From Balneola sp. MJW-20 (GTDB lineage Bacteria; Bacteroidota; Rhodothermia; Balneolales; Balneolaceae): a stretch of DNA of 64,000 nucleotides. The DNA lies in the NCBI RefSeq assembly GCF_040811775.1, contig NZ_JBFNXW010000001.1:248001-312000 (forward strand). The letters are read 5' to 3'. How positions within the stretch are numbered: position 1 is the stretch's first letter; each line of letters starts with the position of its first letter. Below the pieces are notes generated by a model, which was not told the origin of the DNA, did no database searches, and saw nothing but the letters and a program-made list of their open reading frames with translations. Position numbers and translations under genes: made by a program. Positions 10,957-18,077 of the stretch are shown here, piece by piece.

Positions 10957-11340
10957 ATGAATTTTAAGCCAACAGGAATAAATCACATTACGATCAGAGT
11001 TAACAGGATTGATGCCTCAAAAGAATTTTATGGTGATATCCTGGGACTGGAGCTGATCCGGACCATGGGCCAAAGTATGGCTGTTTATAAGATCGGTAAT
11101 GGAGATACTCTGGTGATCGTGGAAGCAGAGACCAGTTACGATCCAACATCCAGAGACTTTCGTGTTGATCACTTTGGTTTTTACGTGGAGAGTCCCGAAC
11201 AAGTGGACGAACTGGCTAAGTATTTCCGTTCCAAAGAAGTTACGATCATGAGTGGTCCGGCGAATCGTAAAAGAGGCAGATTTGTATTTGTAGCCGATCC
11301 TGATGGGAATATGATTGAGTTTTTCTACGAAGAAGACTAA
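10957..11340 (+). CDS. VOC-family (glyoxalase/dioxygenase fold) protein
   Basis: Single-domain vicinal-oxygen-chelate protein of 127 residues. It opens with GINHITIRVNRIDASKEFYG, the classic first beta-alpha-beta unit with a His metal ligand, has a second conserved His in VDHFGFYV, and ends with FVFVADPDGNMIEFFYE, whose Glu is the usual last metal ligand. This supports a metal-dependent small-molecule enzyme such as a glyoxalase I-like lyase, fosfomycin-resistance-like transferase or dioxygenase. The substrate cannot be read from the sequence. It is monocistronic, divergent from rsmI, and followed by a strong hairpin at about 11419. Confidence 0.85.
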   Translation: MNFKPTGINHITIRVNRIDASKEFYGDILGLELIRTMGQSMAVYKIGNGDTLVIVEAETSYDPTSRDFRVDHFGFYVESPEQVDELAKYFRSKEVTIMSGPANRKRGRFVFVADPDGNMIEFFYEED

Positions 11341-11418
11341 TTGATAACTCACCTCCAGGGCTCAGAATAGATATTTTTCGTCCATGAAAAATTTCTGTAT
11401 AATGTGAAGGTAATATCA

Positions 11419-11444
11419 GAGCCTGTGCGAATGAGCACAGGTTC
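11419..11444 (+). terminator. Stem-loop after the VOC gene (possible terminator)
   Basis: CCTGTGC (11422-11428) pairs perfectly with GCACAGG (11435-11441) around a 6-base loop, and the stem extends three pairs outward with one G-T wobble. The downstream run is only moderately T-rich (TCATCTACTTACTCTT), so it may be a weak terminator of the VOC gene or a structured leader of the small gene that starts at 11461. Confidence 0.4.
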
Positions 11445-11460
11445 ATCTACTTACTCTTAA

Positions 11461-11781
11461 ATGAATAGATTCCACTCAAATATATTGGTTACGGCCATAG
11501 CAGGTATACTCTGTGTTGTTACAGCGGTATCTTCCGTGCTGATTACCGTTGATATGTTGCCAAATCAGCTGAATTCGGAGCTGAGCATACCTTTCGGTGA
11601 AGAAGCAGCAGATACCTCCGGTCAGGAAAACCTGAATCCGGAGAACGAAGATAAAATATTTGAAGAACCTCGTTTAAAATCATTCTCATCTCAATTACTC
11701 AAGTGGATGTCCTTTGAAACGGATATTCCTCTCCAGCGAGTCTATCGTACTATTCCTTCCCCGCCACCCGATCTGGCCTGA
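11461..11781 (+). CDS. Small membrane-anchored protein of unknown function
   Basis: I do not recognise this 106-residue protein. It has one N-terminal hydrophobic segment (about residues 8-30, NILVTAIAGILCVVTAVSSV) that is either an anchor or an uncleaved signal. An acidic, Gly/Glu/Asn-rich segment follows around residues 45-70. The tail contains a Trp (LLKWMSFETDIPL) and ends in a Pro-rich IPSPPPDLA. It lies 75 bp upstream of the SulP gene on the same strand and could be co-expressed with it, but no functional link can be claimed. ATG directly follows TAA with no Shine-Dalgarno, as for many genes here. That it is a real gene is supported by codon-like structure and its lack of overlap with any other gene. 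Confidence 0.6.
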   Translation: MNRFHSNILVTAIAGILCVVTAVSSVLITVDMLPNQLNSELSIPFGEEAADTSGQENLNPENEDKIFEEPRLKSFSSQLLKWMSFETDIPLQRVYRTIPSPPPDLA

Positions 11782-11856
11782 TACTTTCGATTATTACATC
11801 CAGACTTTAATTATTTCAACTCTACGGGGATAAGTATCCCTTAAATACATCTTACA

Positions 11857-13452
11857 ATGAATAAAGACTTTAAACCGGGTTTTTTAGAAAACCTTAAATA
11901 TGACGCTCCTGCCAGTTTGGTAGTATTTCTAGTAGCAGTTCCTTTATGCCTTGGAATTGCTCTTGCATCCGGCGCACCACTCTTTGCCGGTATTATTGCC
12001 GGTATTGTCGGTGGTATCGTAGTGGGTTCTTTGAGTGGGTCACCGCTTGGAGTTAGTGGTCCAGCTGCCGGCCTTGCAGTGATCGTATTATCCGCTATAC
12101 AGGAGCTTGGTGCATTCGATATCTTTCTGGTAGCGGTAGTACTAGCCGGATTAATACAGATCGGTCTGGGATACGCAAAAGCAGGAATAATCGCATACTA
12201 TTTCCCTTCATCAGTGATCAAGGGGATGCTCTCTGGTATCGGTATTATCATTATCCTGAAACAGATACCTCATGCCTTTGGCTACGACGGCAATCCGGAA
12301 GGTGAGATCGCCTTTCTTCAGCCGGATGGTCAAAATACTTTTTCTGAACTGGTTAACATGCTCGACTTTTTTAGTCCGGGAGCGATCACGGTAACGCTGA
12401 TCGGCCTGGGTATTTTGATACTTTGGGAACAGAAGTTCATGAAGAAGATCAGGTTATTTGAATTGATCCAGGGACCACTGGTCGTTGTTATAGTGGGCAT
12501 AATCCTGAATTTGATATTCAGAGGAACGGAAAATTTCGCATTCGCTGCAAATCAGGTAGTCAGTCTTCCGGTATCAGACTCTATTGCCGGTTTCTTTGGG
12601 CAATTTACTTTTCCCGATTTCAGTGCTATCACAAATCCGGAAGTATATATAACAGCCGCCACCATCGCGGTAGTTGCCAGTCTGGAAACACTTTTATGTG
12701 TGGAAGCAACCGATAAACTGGATCCATACAAACGGGTAACCCCAACTAATCAGGAGCTGAGAGCTCAGGGTGTAGGAAATCTTATTTCCGGTCTGATCGG
12801 TGGTCTTCCTATTACACAGGTTATCGTCAGATCCTCGGCAAACATTCAGTCAGGCGGCAGAACGAAAACATCTGCTATCATTCATGGTTTCCTGTTACTC
12901 TTTACAGTAATGCTGATCCCAAATATTCTGAACCTTATCCCTTTGGCAAGTCTTGCTGCGATCCTCTTTCTGGTTGGTTATAAATTAGCTAAGCCGGCTC
13001 TGTTTAAGCAGATGTATAAGCAGGGATCCAGCCATTTCGTACCCTTTATGGTGACCATACTGGGGATTGTATTCACAGATCTTCTGATAGGAATCGGACT
13101 TGGTTTGTTAGTAGCCGTCAGTTTTGTTCTTTATAACAATTATAAGTCACCCTATTTCTTTGATCCGGAGAAACATGAAGATGGTAAACCGGTTCTCCTG
13201 GAACTCTCAGAGGAAGTTACCTTTCTGAATAAAGCCAGTATGCTCCAGACGCTGAATCACATACCCAATGGAACTGATCTTATTATTGATGCCAGTCGTT
13301 CTTCGAATATTGATCTGGATGTACTTGAGATCATTGAAGACTTTAAAGTTCAGGCAAAACACAGAAACATTACGGTTCGCTTTGAGAATTATAATCCCGA
13401 AGAAAAAGATCACGTCAAAGATCTTCAGAACACCATTGGACCTAGAAATTAA
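11857..13452 (+). CDS. SulP-family anion transporter with C-terminal STAS-like domain (probable bicarbonate transporter)
   Basis: Polytopic inner-membrane transporter of 531 residues. The SulP start is clear: SLVVFLVAVPLCLGIALASG followed by the SGSPLGVSGPAAGLAV signature. A conserved region (VASLETLLCVEATDKLDP, then a VTPTNQEL stretch) precedes the last helices. A compact STAS-like domain spans about residues 440-531 (PVLLELSEEVTFLNKASM, then LIIDASRSSNIDLDVLEII). SulP proteins move sulfate, bicarbonate or other anions. Because the next gene, 32 bp downstream, is a beta-carbonic anhydrase, bicarbonate is the likeliest substrate (inference from context; sulfate is not excluded). Confidence 0.92.
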   Translation: MNKDFKPGFLENLKYDAPASLVVFLVAVPLCLGIALASGAPLFAGIIAGIVGGIVVGSLSGSPLGVSGPAAGLAVIVLSAIQELGAFDIFLVAVVLAGLIQIGLGYAKAGIIAYYFPSSVIKGMLSGIGIIIILKQIPHAFGYDGNPEGEIAFLQPDGQNTFSELVNMLDFFSPGAITVTLIGLGILILWEQKFMKKIRLFELIQGPLVVVIVGIILNLIFRGTENFAFAANQVVSLPVSDSIAGFFGQFTFPDFSAITNPEVYITAATIAVVASLETLLCVEATDKLDPYKRVTPTNQELRAQGVGNLISGLIGGLPITQVIVRSSANIQSGGRTKTSAIIHGFLLLFTVMLIPNILNLIPLASLAAILFLVGYKLAKPALFKQMYKQGSSHFVPFMVTILGIVFTDLLIGIGLGLLVAVSFVLYNNYKSPYFFDPEKHEDGKPVLLELSEEVTFLNKASMLQTLNHIPNGTDLIIDASRSSNIDLDVLEIIEDFKVQAKHRNITVRFENYNPEEKDHVKDLQNTIGPRN

Positions 13453-13484
13453 TCAACACAAACGGTTTAACGATATTAATTGAT

Positions 13485-14129
13485 ATGAATATTTCAGAAT
13501 TGAATAGTAAAGCACAGAATGCAGAAACTCAGTCTTCTTTGAGCCCGGCAGATGCCCTGCAACTGCTCAAAGAGGGAAACAGCCGTTTTGTTGCTGACAA
13601 AAAACTTAATCGTGATCTTTTGGGTCAGGTGGTATCAACCACCGGGGGACAATATCCCTTTGCAGCAGTATTGAGCTGTATTGATTCGAGAGTTCCTGCA
13701 GAGATCGTATTTGATCAGGGGATCGGAGATATCTTCAGCGCCAGAGTTGCCGGTAATATTGTAAATGAAGACATTCTCGGAAGCCTTGAATATTCCTGTA
13801 AGGTAGCGGGGTCCAAAGCGATCGTAGTAATGGGACATTCACGTTGCGGAGCTGTAAGTGCCGCCTGCGATGATGTGAAACTCGGCAATATTACGGCATT
13901 ACTTAGTAATATCCGTCCGGCTGTAGAGTCGGTTGCATCCGAATCGAATATAGAAGCGAGCAGCAGTGATGCTGAGTTTGTACAGAATGTGTCTGACCGT
14001 AATGTTCAGAACACCATAGACGCGATCAGAGATAAAAGTGATATTCTGCGTGAGATGCACGACAATGGGGAGATCGATATTGTCGGAGCAATGTATCATG
14101 TAGACAGCGGAAAGGTCACATTCTTCTGA
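13485..14129 (+). CDS. Beta-carbonic anhydrase
   Basis: Zinc enzyme interconverting CO2 and bicarbonate, 214 residues, typical for the family. All zinc/catalytic residues are visible: Cys65, Asp67 and Arg69 in SCIDSRVPAEIVFDQG, and His118 and Cys121 in VMGHSRCGAV. No signal peptide is seen, so it is cytoplasmic. It sits directly behind the SulP transporter, so imported or cytosolic bicarbonate/CO2 would be equilibrated by this enzyme for carboxylases or pH control. Only 110 bp with a structured inverted repeat separates it from the convergent hisI. Confidence 0.95.
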   Translation: MNISELNSKAQNAETQSSLSPADALQLLKEGNSRFVADKKLNRDLLGQVVSTTGGQYPFAAVLSCIDSRVPAEIVFDQGIGDIFSARVAGNIVNEDILGSLEYSCKVAGSKAIVVMGHSRCGAVSAACDDVKLGNITALLSNIRPAVESVASESNIEASSSDAEFVQNVSDRNVQNTIDAIRDKSDILREMHDNGEIDIVGAMYHVDSGKVTFF

Positions 14130-14193
14130 AACTGTTGAATGTGATTCTACCGCAGGAATGCTCCGTTTGCGCGGTGCGCACTCGTCGACCTTA

Positions 14194-14239
14194 AACCTAT
14201 CGGCTGTCAGACTGCGGCCTGCAGTCCGGCCCACAGGTT
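14194..14239. other. Nested inverted repeat between convergent carbonic anhydrase and hisI genes
   Basis: GACTGC (14210-14215) pairs with GCAGTC (14221-14226) around a 5-base loop. An outer AACCT (14194-14198) pairs with AGGTT (14235-14239), with a short GG/CC stem between. No T-tract follows on the plus strand. The surrounding 14150-14240 segment is visibly more GC-rich than its neighbours. It could be a transcription end for the convergent genes or a degraded element; the function is unknown. Confidence 0.3.
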
Positions 14240-14722
14240 CTAAAGTTTGGTTGGATTCGGTGCGTCTCCGTAAACTTCCTTAGGATCAAAGACTTTTTCA
14301 TCTTCTTCGTATCGAAGTGTACCGTCGGTCTTTTTGAAATCATTACCGGTGGGAACACTTCTGTAAAAGCAGGAACGGTAGCCTACGTGACAGCTGGCCC
14401 CATTGCCCTGAACATCAACTCTGAGCCAGACGCAATCCTGGTCATCATCGATGCGCATTTCCCGGATGGTCTGCACTAATCCACTGGTGGCTCCTTTATG
14501 CCATAATGTTTCTCGGCTGCGACTGTAGTACACAGCTTCACCCAGTTCAATAGTCTTCTTAAGGGCCTCTTCATTCATATATCCATGCATCAGTAGTTCA
14601 CCTGACCCAAAATCGGTGGTCACTACCGGGATAAGACCATCTTCATTAAATTTAGGGGCCAGATCATGACCTTCTTCTACTTGTTCTACGGTCAGTCTTT
14701 TTTTGAATGTAATTGAACTCAT
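14240..14722 (-). CDS. hisI: Phosphoribosyl-AMP cyclohydrolase
   Basis: Third step of histidine biosynthesis: hydrolysis of the adenine ring of phosphoribosyl-AMP. The 160 residues contain [29 protein letters not shown], an aspartate cluster with Cys ([14 protein letters not shown]) that binds metal, and the zinc motif [16 protein letters not shown]. It is monofunctional: no HisE pyrophosphohydrolase domain follows, only about 30 charged residues. No other his gene is in the window. It is last in the minus-strand unit folE-cysS-yidD-hisI, 30 bp after yidD. Confidence 0.95.
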   Translation of the reverse strand: MSSITFKKRLTVEQVEEGHDLAPKFNEDGLIPVVTTDFGSGELLMHGYMNEEALKKTIELGEAVYYSRSRETLWHKGATSGLVQTIREMRIDDDQDCVWLRVDVQGNGASCHVGYRSCFYRSVPTGNDFKKTDGTLRYEEDEKVFDPKEVYGDAPNPTKL

Positions 14723-14752
14723 CTTAAAATTAGCTTCTCTGAGAATATTGAA

Positions 14753-15034
14753 TTAATGCTGAGCACCCTCCGGGTGTTCATACAGCTTTTTATTTTCGTT
14801 TTTTGGGACGGGGTCGTGCCCATGACCACCCCATGGATGACAACTGGAAATCCGTTTTAAGCCAAGCCAGCTTCCTTTAATGGCTCCCCACTCCCGAATT
14901 GCTTCGATCGTATATTGTGAACAGGTAGGAGAGTAGCGGCAACTTTTGCCCATCCAGGGAGATATTGCCAACTGATAGAATCGGACCAGTCCGATCAGGA
15001 TCTTTTGAGGTATTTGATTCAGAGAGATCATCAA
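14753..15034 (-). CDS. yidD: Membrane protein insertion efficiency factor YidD
   Basis: Small membrane-associated protein of 93 residues that assists YidC-dependent insertion of inner-membrane proteins. The family core is complete: [31 protein letters not shown] with the paired cysteines, and a conserved [13 protein letters not shown] tail. It overlaps the cysS stop by 4 bp. yidD often sits near rnpA/yidC; here it is instead embedded in a metabolic operon between cysS and hisI. The start may be either of the first two Met codons. Confidence 0.95.
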   Translation of the reverse strand: MMISLNQIPQKILIGLVRFYQLAISPWMGKSCRYSPTCSQYTIEAIREWGAIKGSWLGLKRISSCHPWGGHGHDPVPKNENKKLYEHPEGAQH

Positions 15035-16482
15035 TCGAGGCTGAAAGTCGTTCCGTCTTTTCCGTCCATCAGCTGAACGCCAAGATCTTTAAGTTCATCT
15101 CTGATCTTATCGGAGAGCTCGAAATTCTTTTGATCTCTGGCTTCTTTGCGTATATCGATCAGCATTTCCACCAGCTCTTTAGTCAGGTCACTGTCACCTT
15201 TATCTTCCGGCCAGATCCCAAGGACCCCGTCTACAAATGCTTTCAGGAAATCTTTTAAGGCGGAAATATTAGAGGGGATATTACCGTCATTGATGGACTT
15301 TCTTAAGGCTTTTAGTTCTTCAAATAAAGTAGCAATAGCCTGCGCTGAGTTAAAATCATCGTTCATGGATTTTTCCACTCGCGTTTTCAGGCTGCTTACA
15401 TCATAAGCAGTATCATTGCCGGCTTCAGCATTCATGATGGTTTGTACCATCGACTGAAGATTATTCAGTCCGGACTCTGCTCCGGACAGCGCCTCCTCTG
15501 AAAAATCGGTAGTGCTGCGATAATGGCTTTGCAGTAAAAAGAAGCGTATCACCTGGGGTGACCAGGAACGGCTGAGAAGTTTATGGTCTCCGGTAAAGAA
15601 TTCCCGCAGATTGATCGCATTACCAAGCGATTTACCCATTTTCTGACCTTCAAGGGTAACCATGTTATTATGAAGCCAGTATTTTACAAAGGGTTTGTTA
15701 TAGGCGCCTTCAGACTGAGCGATCTCGCATTCATGATGAGGAAATTGATTTTCCAGTCCGCCCCCGTGTATGTCAAAACTCTCACCCAGGTACCGGGTGC
15801 TCATAGCAGAACATTCAATATGCCAACCGGGATATCCGACGCTCCAGGGTGAATCCCATTGCATAAGATGACCGTCCTCAGCTTTTTTCCAGAGAGCAAA
15901 ATCTTCAGGGTTCTTTTTATCACTGGCTGTATCTACCCGTGTTCCGCTTTCGGCGTCTTCGGTCTTTCTTCCGCTCAGTTTTCCATAGTCTTCATCAGAT
16001 GAAACGTCAAAATAGACATTTCCATCTGCGTCATAAGCATGTCCGTTCTCTATCAGTTTTTCGATCATGCTGATCTGTTCCGGGATGTGACCGGTTGCTC
16101 TGGGAGCTATGTCAGGTCTTAGAACATTAAGCGCATCCATGTCGCGGAAATAGGACTGGGTGTATTTCTCCGCGATCTCCATAGGTTCCAGCTGTTCGAT
16201 ACGTGCTTGTTTACCTAGTTTGTCTTCACCTTCCTCCGCGTCTCCAACCAGATGTCCCACATCTGTGATATTCTGTACATAACGGACCTTGTAATCGAGG
16301 TACCTCAGATACCGAAGAATAAGATCAAAAGATACATAACTTTTAGCATGTCCCAGATGAGCATCCCCGTAAACGGTTGGCCCGCAGACATACATGCCCA
16401 CATGAGGTGGATTCAAAGGCTCAAAGAGTACCTTTTGTCGATCCAGTGTGTTGTATACGTGAAGCTTATCCTGATCAGCCAA
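15031..16482 (-). CDS. cysS: Cysteinyl-tRNA synthetase
   Basis: Class I aminoacyl-tRNA synthetase charging tRNA-Cys, 483 residues. The HIGH-like motif appears as [10 protein letters not shown] just after the first zinc Cys ([10 protein letters not shown]). The second zinc Cys is in GWHIECSAM, the zinc His/Glu in [11 protein letters not shown], and the KMSKS loop is [10 protein letters not shown]. The C-terminal helical anticodon region ends with [20 protein letters not shown], typical for the family. It begins 4 bp after folE ends and overlaps yidD by 4 bp, so it is translationally coupled within the operon. Confidence 0.97.
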   Translation of the reverse strand: MADQDKLHVYNTLDRQKVLFEPLNPPHVGMYVCGPTVYGDAHLGHAKSYVSFDLILRYLRYLDYKVRYVQNITDVGHLVGDAEEGEDKLGKQARIEQLEPMEIAEKYTQSYFRDMDALNVLRPDIAPRATGHIPEQISMIEKLIENGHAYDADGNVYFDVSSDEDYGKLSGRKTEDAESGTRVDTASDKKNPEDFALWKKAEDGHLMQWDSPWSVGYPGWHIECSAMSTRYLGESFDIHGGGLENQFPHHECEIAQSEGAYNKPFVKYWLHNNMVTLEGQKMGKSLGNAINLREFFTGDHKLLSRSWSPQVIRFFLLQSHYRSTTDFSEEALSGAESGLNNLQSMVQTIMNAEAGNDTAYDVSSLKTRVEKSMNDDFNSAQAIATLFEELKALRKSINDGNIPSNISALKDFLKAFVDGVLGIWPEDKGDSDLTKELVEMLIDIRKEARDQKNFELSDKIRDELKDLGVQLMDGKDGTTFSLD

Positions 16483-16486
16483 AACC

Positions 16487-17161
16487 TTAAGTTAGATCTG
16501 TATCTTTGGTTATAAAATCGATGAATTTACGTTGTACATCCTCTTTCTTGAATGCACCTCTGAATTCAGTAGTAATTGTACTGCTGCTCATGTCACGGAT
16601 CCCGCGAAGTCCTACACATAAATGCTTACTATCTATGAATACCGCTACATCGTCGGTTTCAAGGGCTTCTGCCAGATCATCAGCGATCTGCAGGGTAAGT
16701 CTCTCCTGTACCTGAGGTCGCTGAGAGTAGTAATCCACAATACGATTGATCTTGGACAGACCGATCACTTTTCCACTTGAGATGTATGCTACATGAGCCT
16801 TGCCTATAAACGGAAGGAAGTGGTGTTCACAAAAAGAATTGACCCTGATATTCTTCTCGATTACCATATCCTGGTAATCATAATTATTGTTGAATTTCCT
16901 TGCGATCGGTCGGTTTTCGGGGTCAAGTCCGCTGAAGATCTCTTCGACATACATCTTAGCTACCCGGTAGGGGGTGCCTTTTAAACTGTCATCTTTAAGG
17001 TCGAGACCCAGTGTATGCATGATCTGAGCAAAGTGATCCTGTATGATCTCGATCTTTTCATCGTTGCTGAGATCAAATGCATCCTCACGTAACGGTGTCA
17101 GGTCTGAGGAAGCAATATGGTCCTCACCCATTTCTTCAGCTGTTATTTTATCTAAATCCAA
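16487..17161 (-). CDS. folE: GTP cyclohydrolase I
   Basis: Converts GTP to 7,8-dihydroneopterin triphosphate, the entry to folate (and biopterin/queuosine precursor) synthesis. The 224 residues include SFCEHHFLPFIGKAHVAY with zinc Cys and His, GLSKINRIVDYYSQRPQVQE, and the third zinc Cys in SKHLCVGLRGI. The N-terminal 35 residues are acidic and variable, as is common. It is the first gene of the four-gene minus operon. The upstream 180 bp to the divergent Dabb gene should hold its promoter. Confidence 0.96.
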   Translation of the reverse strand: MDLDKITAEEMGEDHIASSDLTPLREDAFDLSNDEKIEIIQDHFAQIMHTLGLDLKDDSLKGTPYRVAKMYVEEIFSGLDPENRPIARKFNNNYDYQDMVIEKNIRVNSFCEHHFLPFIGKAHVAYISSGKVIGLSKINRIVDYYSQRPQVQERLTLQIADDLAEALETDDVAVFIDSKHLCVGLRGIRDMSSSTITTEFRGAFKKEDVQRKFIDFITKDTDLT

Positions 17162-17341
17162 TGTATTGTCTGTAATATTGAAATTGATTCATGGAGAACA
17201 GGATAACCCGTTCGGATTCTCAAGAACAGAATCCTAAATTTAAGGGTTCCTCATATTAATTAATAGTGTCAGGAAACTGCCTTGTATCAATGATTTAAAG
17301 GTTTTTAGTAAAAGGAAATCAAAACCATAAGTATCCGGAGC

Positions 17342-17650
17342 ATGATCAAACATATTGTAATGTGGAAATTAAAGGATAACGCGGCAGGATCGGATAAAGC
17401 CGAGAATGCAAAACGGATGAAAAATAAGCTGGAAGCTCTGCAGGATAAGATCAGTGAATTGCATAAAATTGAAGTGGGGATCACCATGCTTGAACAGGAT
17501 GGTGAGAGTATCTCCGATATTGTTCTTACCACTGAGTTCAAGACGCAATCAGACCTTAAAACCTACGCAGTACATCCTGCGCACCAGGAGGTGGTGAATT
17601 TTATTAAAGAAGTAGTTTCAGAAAGGCGAGTGGTAGATTATATCCTATGA
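17342..17650 (+). CDS. Dabb-family (stress-responsive alpha/beta barrel) protein
   Basis: Small ferredoxin-like dimeric barrel protein of 102 residues. It has the hallmark N-terminus MIKHIVMWKLKD with the central His, a helix of Lys/Glu residues, and a C-terminal AVHPAHQEVVNFI, the typical Dabb HP.H motif. Family members include plant stress proteins and some polyketide cyclases; no specific reaction can be assigned. Its stop overlaps the start of the following Smr gene by 4 bp. Confidence 0.88.
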   Translation: MIKHIVMWKLKDNAAGSDKAENAKRMKNKLEALQDKISELHKIEVGITMLEQDGESISDIVLTTEFKTQSDLKTYAVHPAHQEVVNFIKEVVSERRVVDYIL

Positions 17651-17916
17651 CAGAGGATGCTGAACCATATCCCATCGACGGGGTGCTGGATCTGCATCTC
17701 TTCCGGCCTTCCGATATCGGAGACCTCATTCCGGAGTATATTTCCGAATGCATAAATAACAATATCTATTCAATAAGGATCATACACGGGAAAGGGAAAG
17801 GAGTGCTCAGACGCACGGTACATTCTTTACTCGAGCGTGATGAGAGGGTGGATTCATACCGGCTGGCTTCCGACCGCAGCAGCTGGGGTGCTACTCTGGC
17901 TGAGTTAAAAAAATAG
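17647..17916 (+). CDS. Smr-domain protein (putative nuclease or RNA-binding)
   Basis: Stand-alone Smr domain of 89 residues. Visible motifs are VLDLHLFRPSDI (the LDLHG-like motif with Leu in place of Gly) and IRIIHGKGKGVLRRTVHSLL, the conserved HGKG loop. It ends with YRLASDRSSWGATLAEL, an Smr-type closing strand. Smr domains, as in MutS2 or YdaL/SmrB, are endonucleases acting on nucleic acids or ribosomes; single-domain members are less well defined. It is translationally coupled to the upstream Dabb gene. Confidence 0.85.
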   Translation: MTEDAEPYPIDGVLDLHLFRPSDIGDLIPEYISECINNNIYSIRIIHGKGKGVLRRTVHSLLERDERVDSYRLASDRSSWGATLAELKK

Positions 17917-18077
17917 TTGAAGGACCTGTTTCTGATCAGTTAATAACACATTACTAAGTGCCTGTTATGTATGTAAATGTGTTTATAAATAATCTGCTTC
18001 ACCAGAGAAATATTAAAATTTTGTAACATTAATTGATCCCGGACCTCTTGCGAGAAATAACAGGGCGCGGTTCGTGG

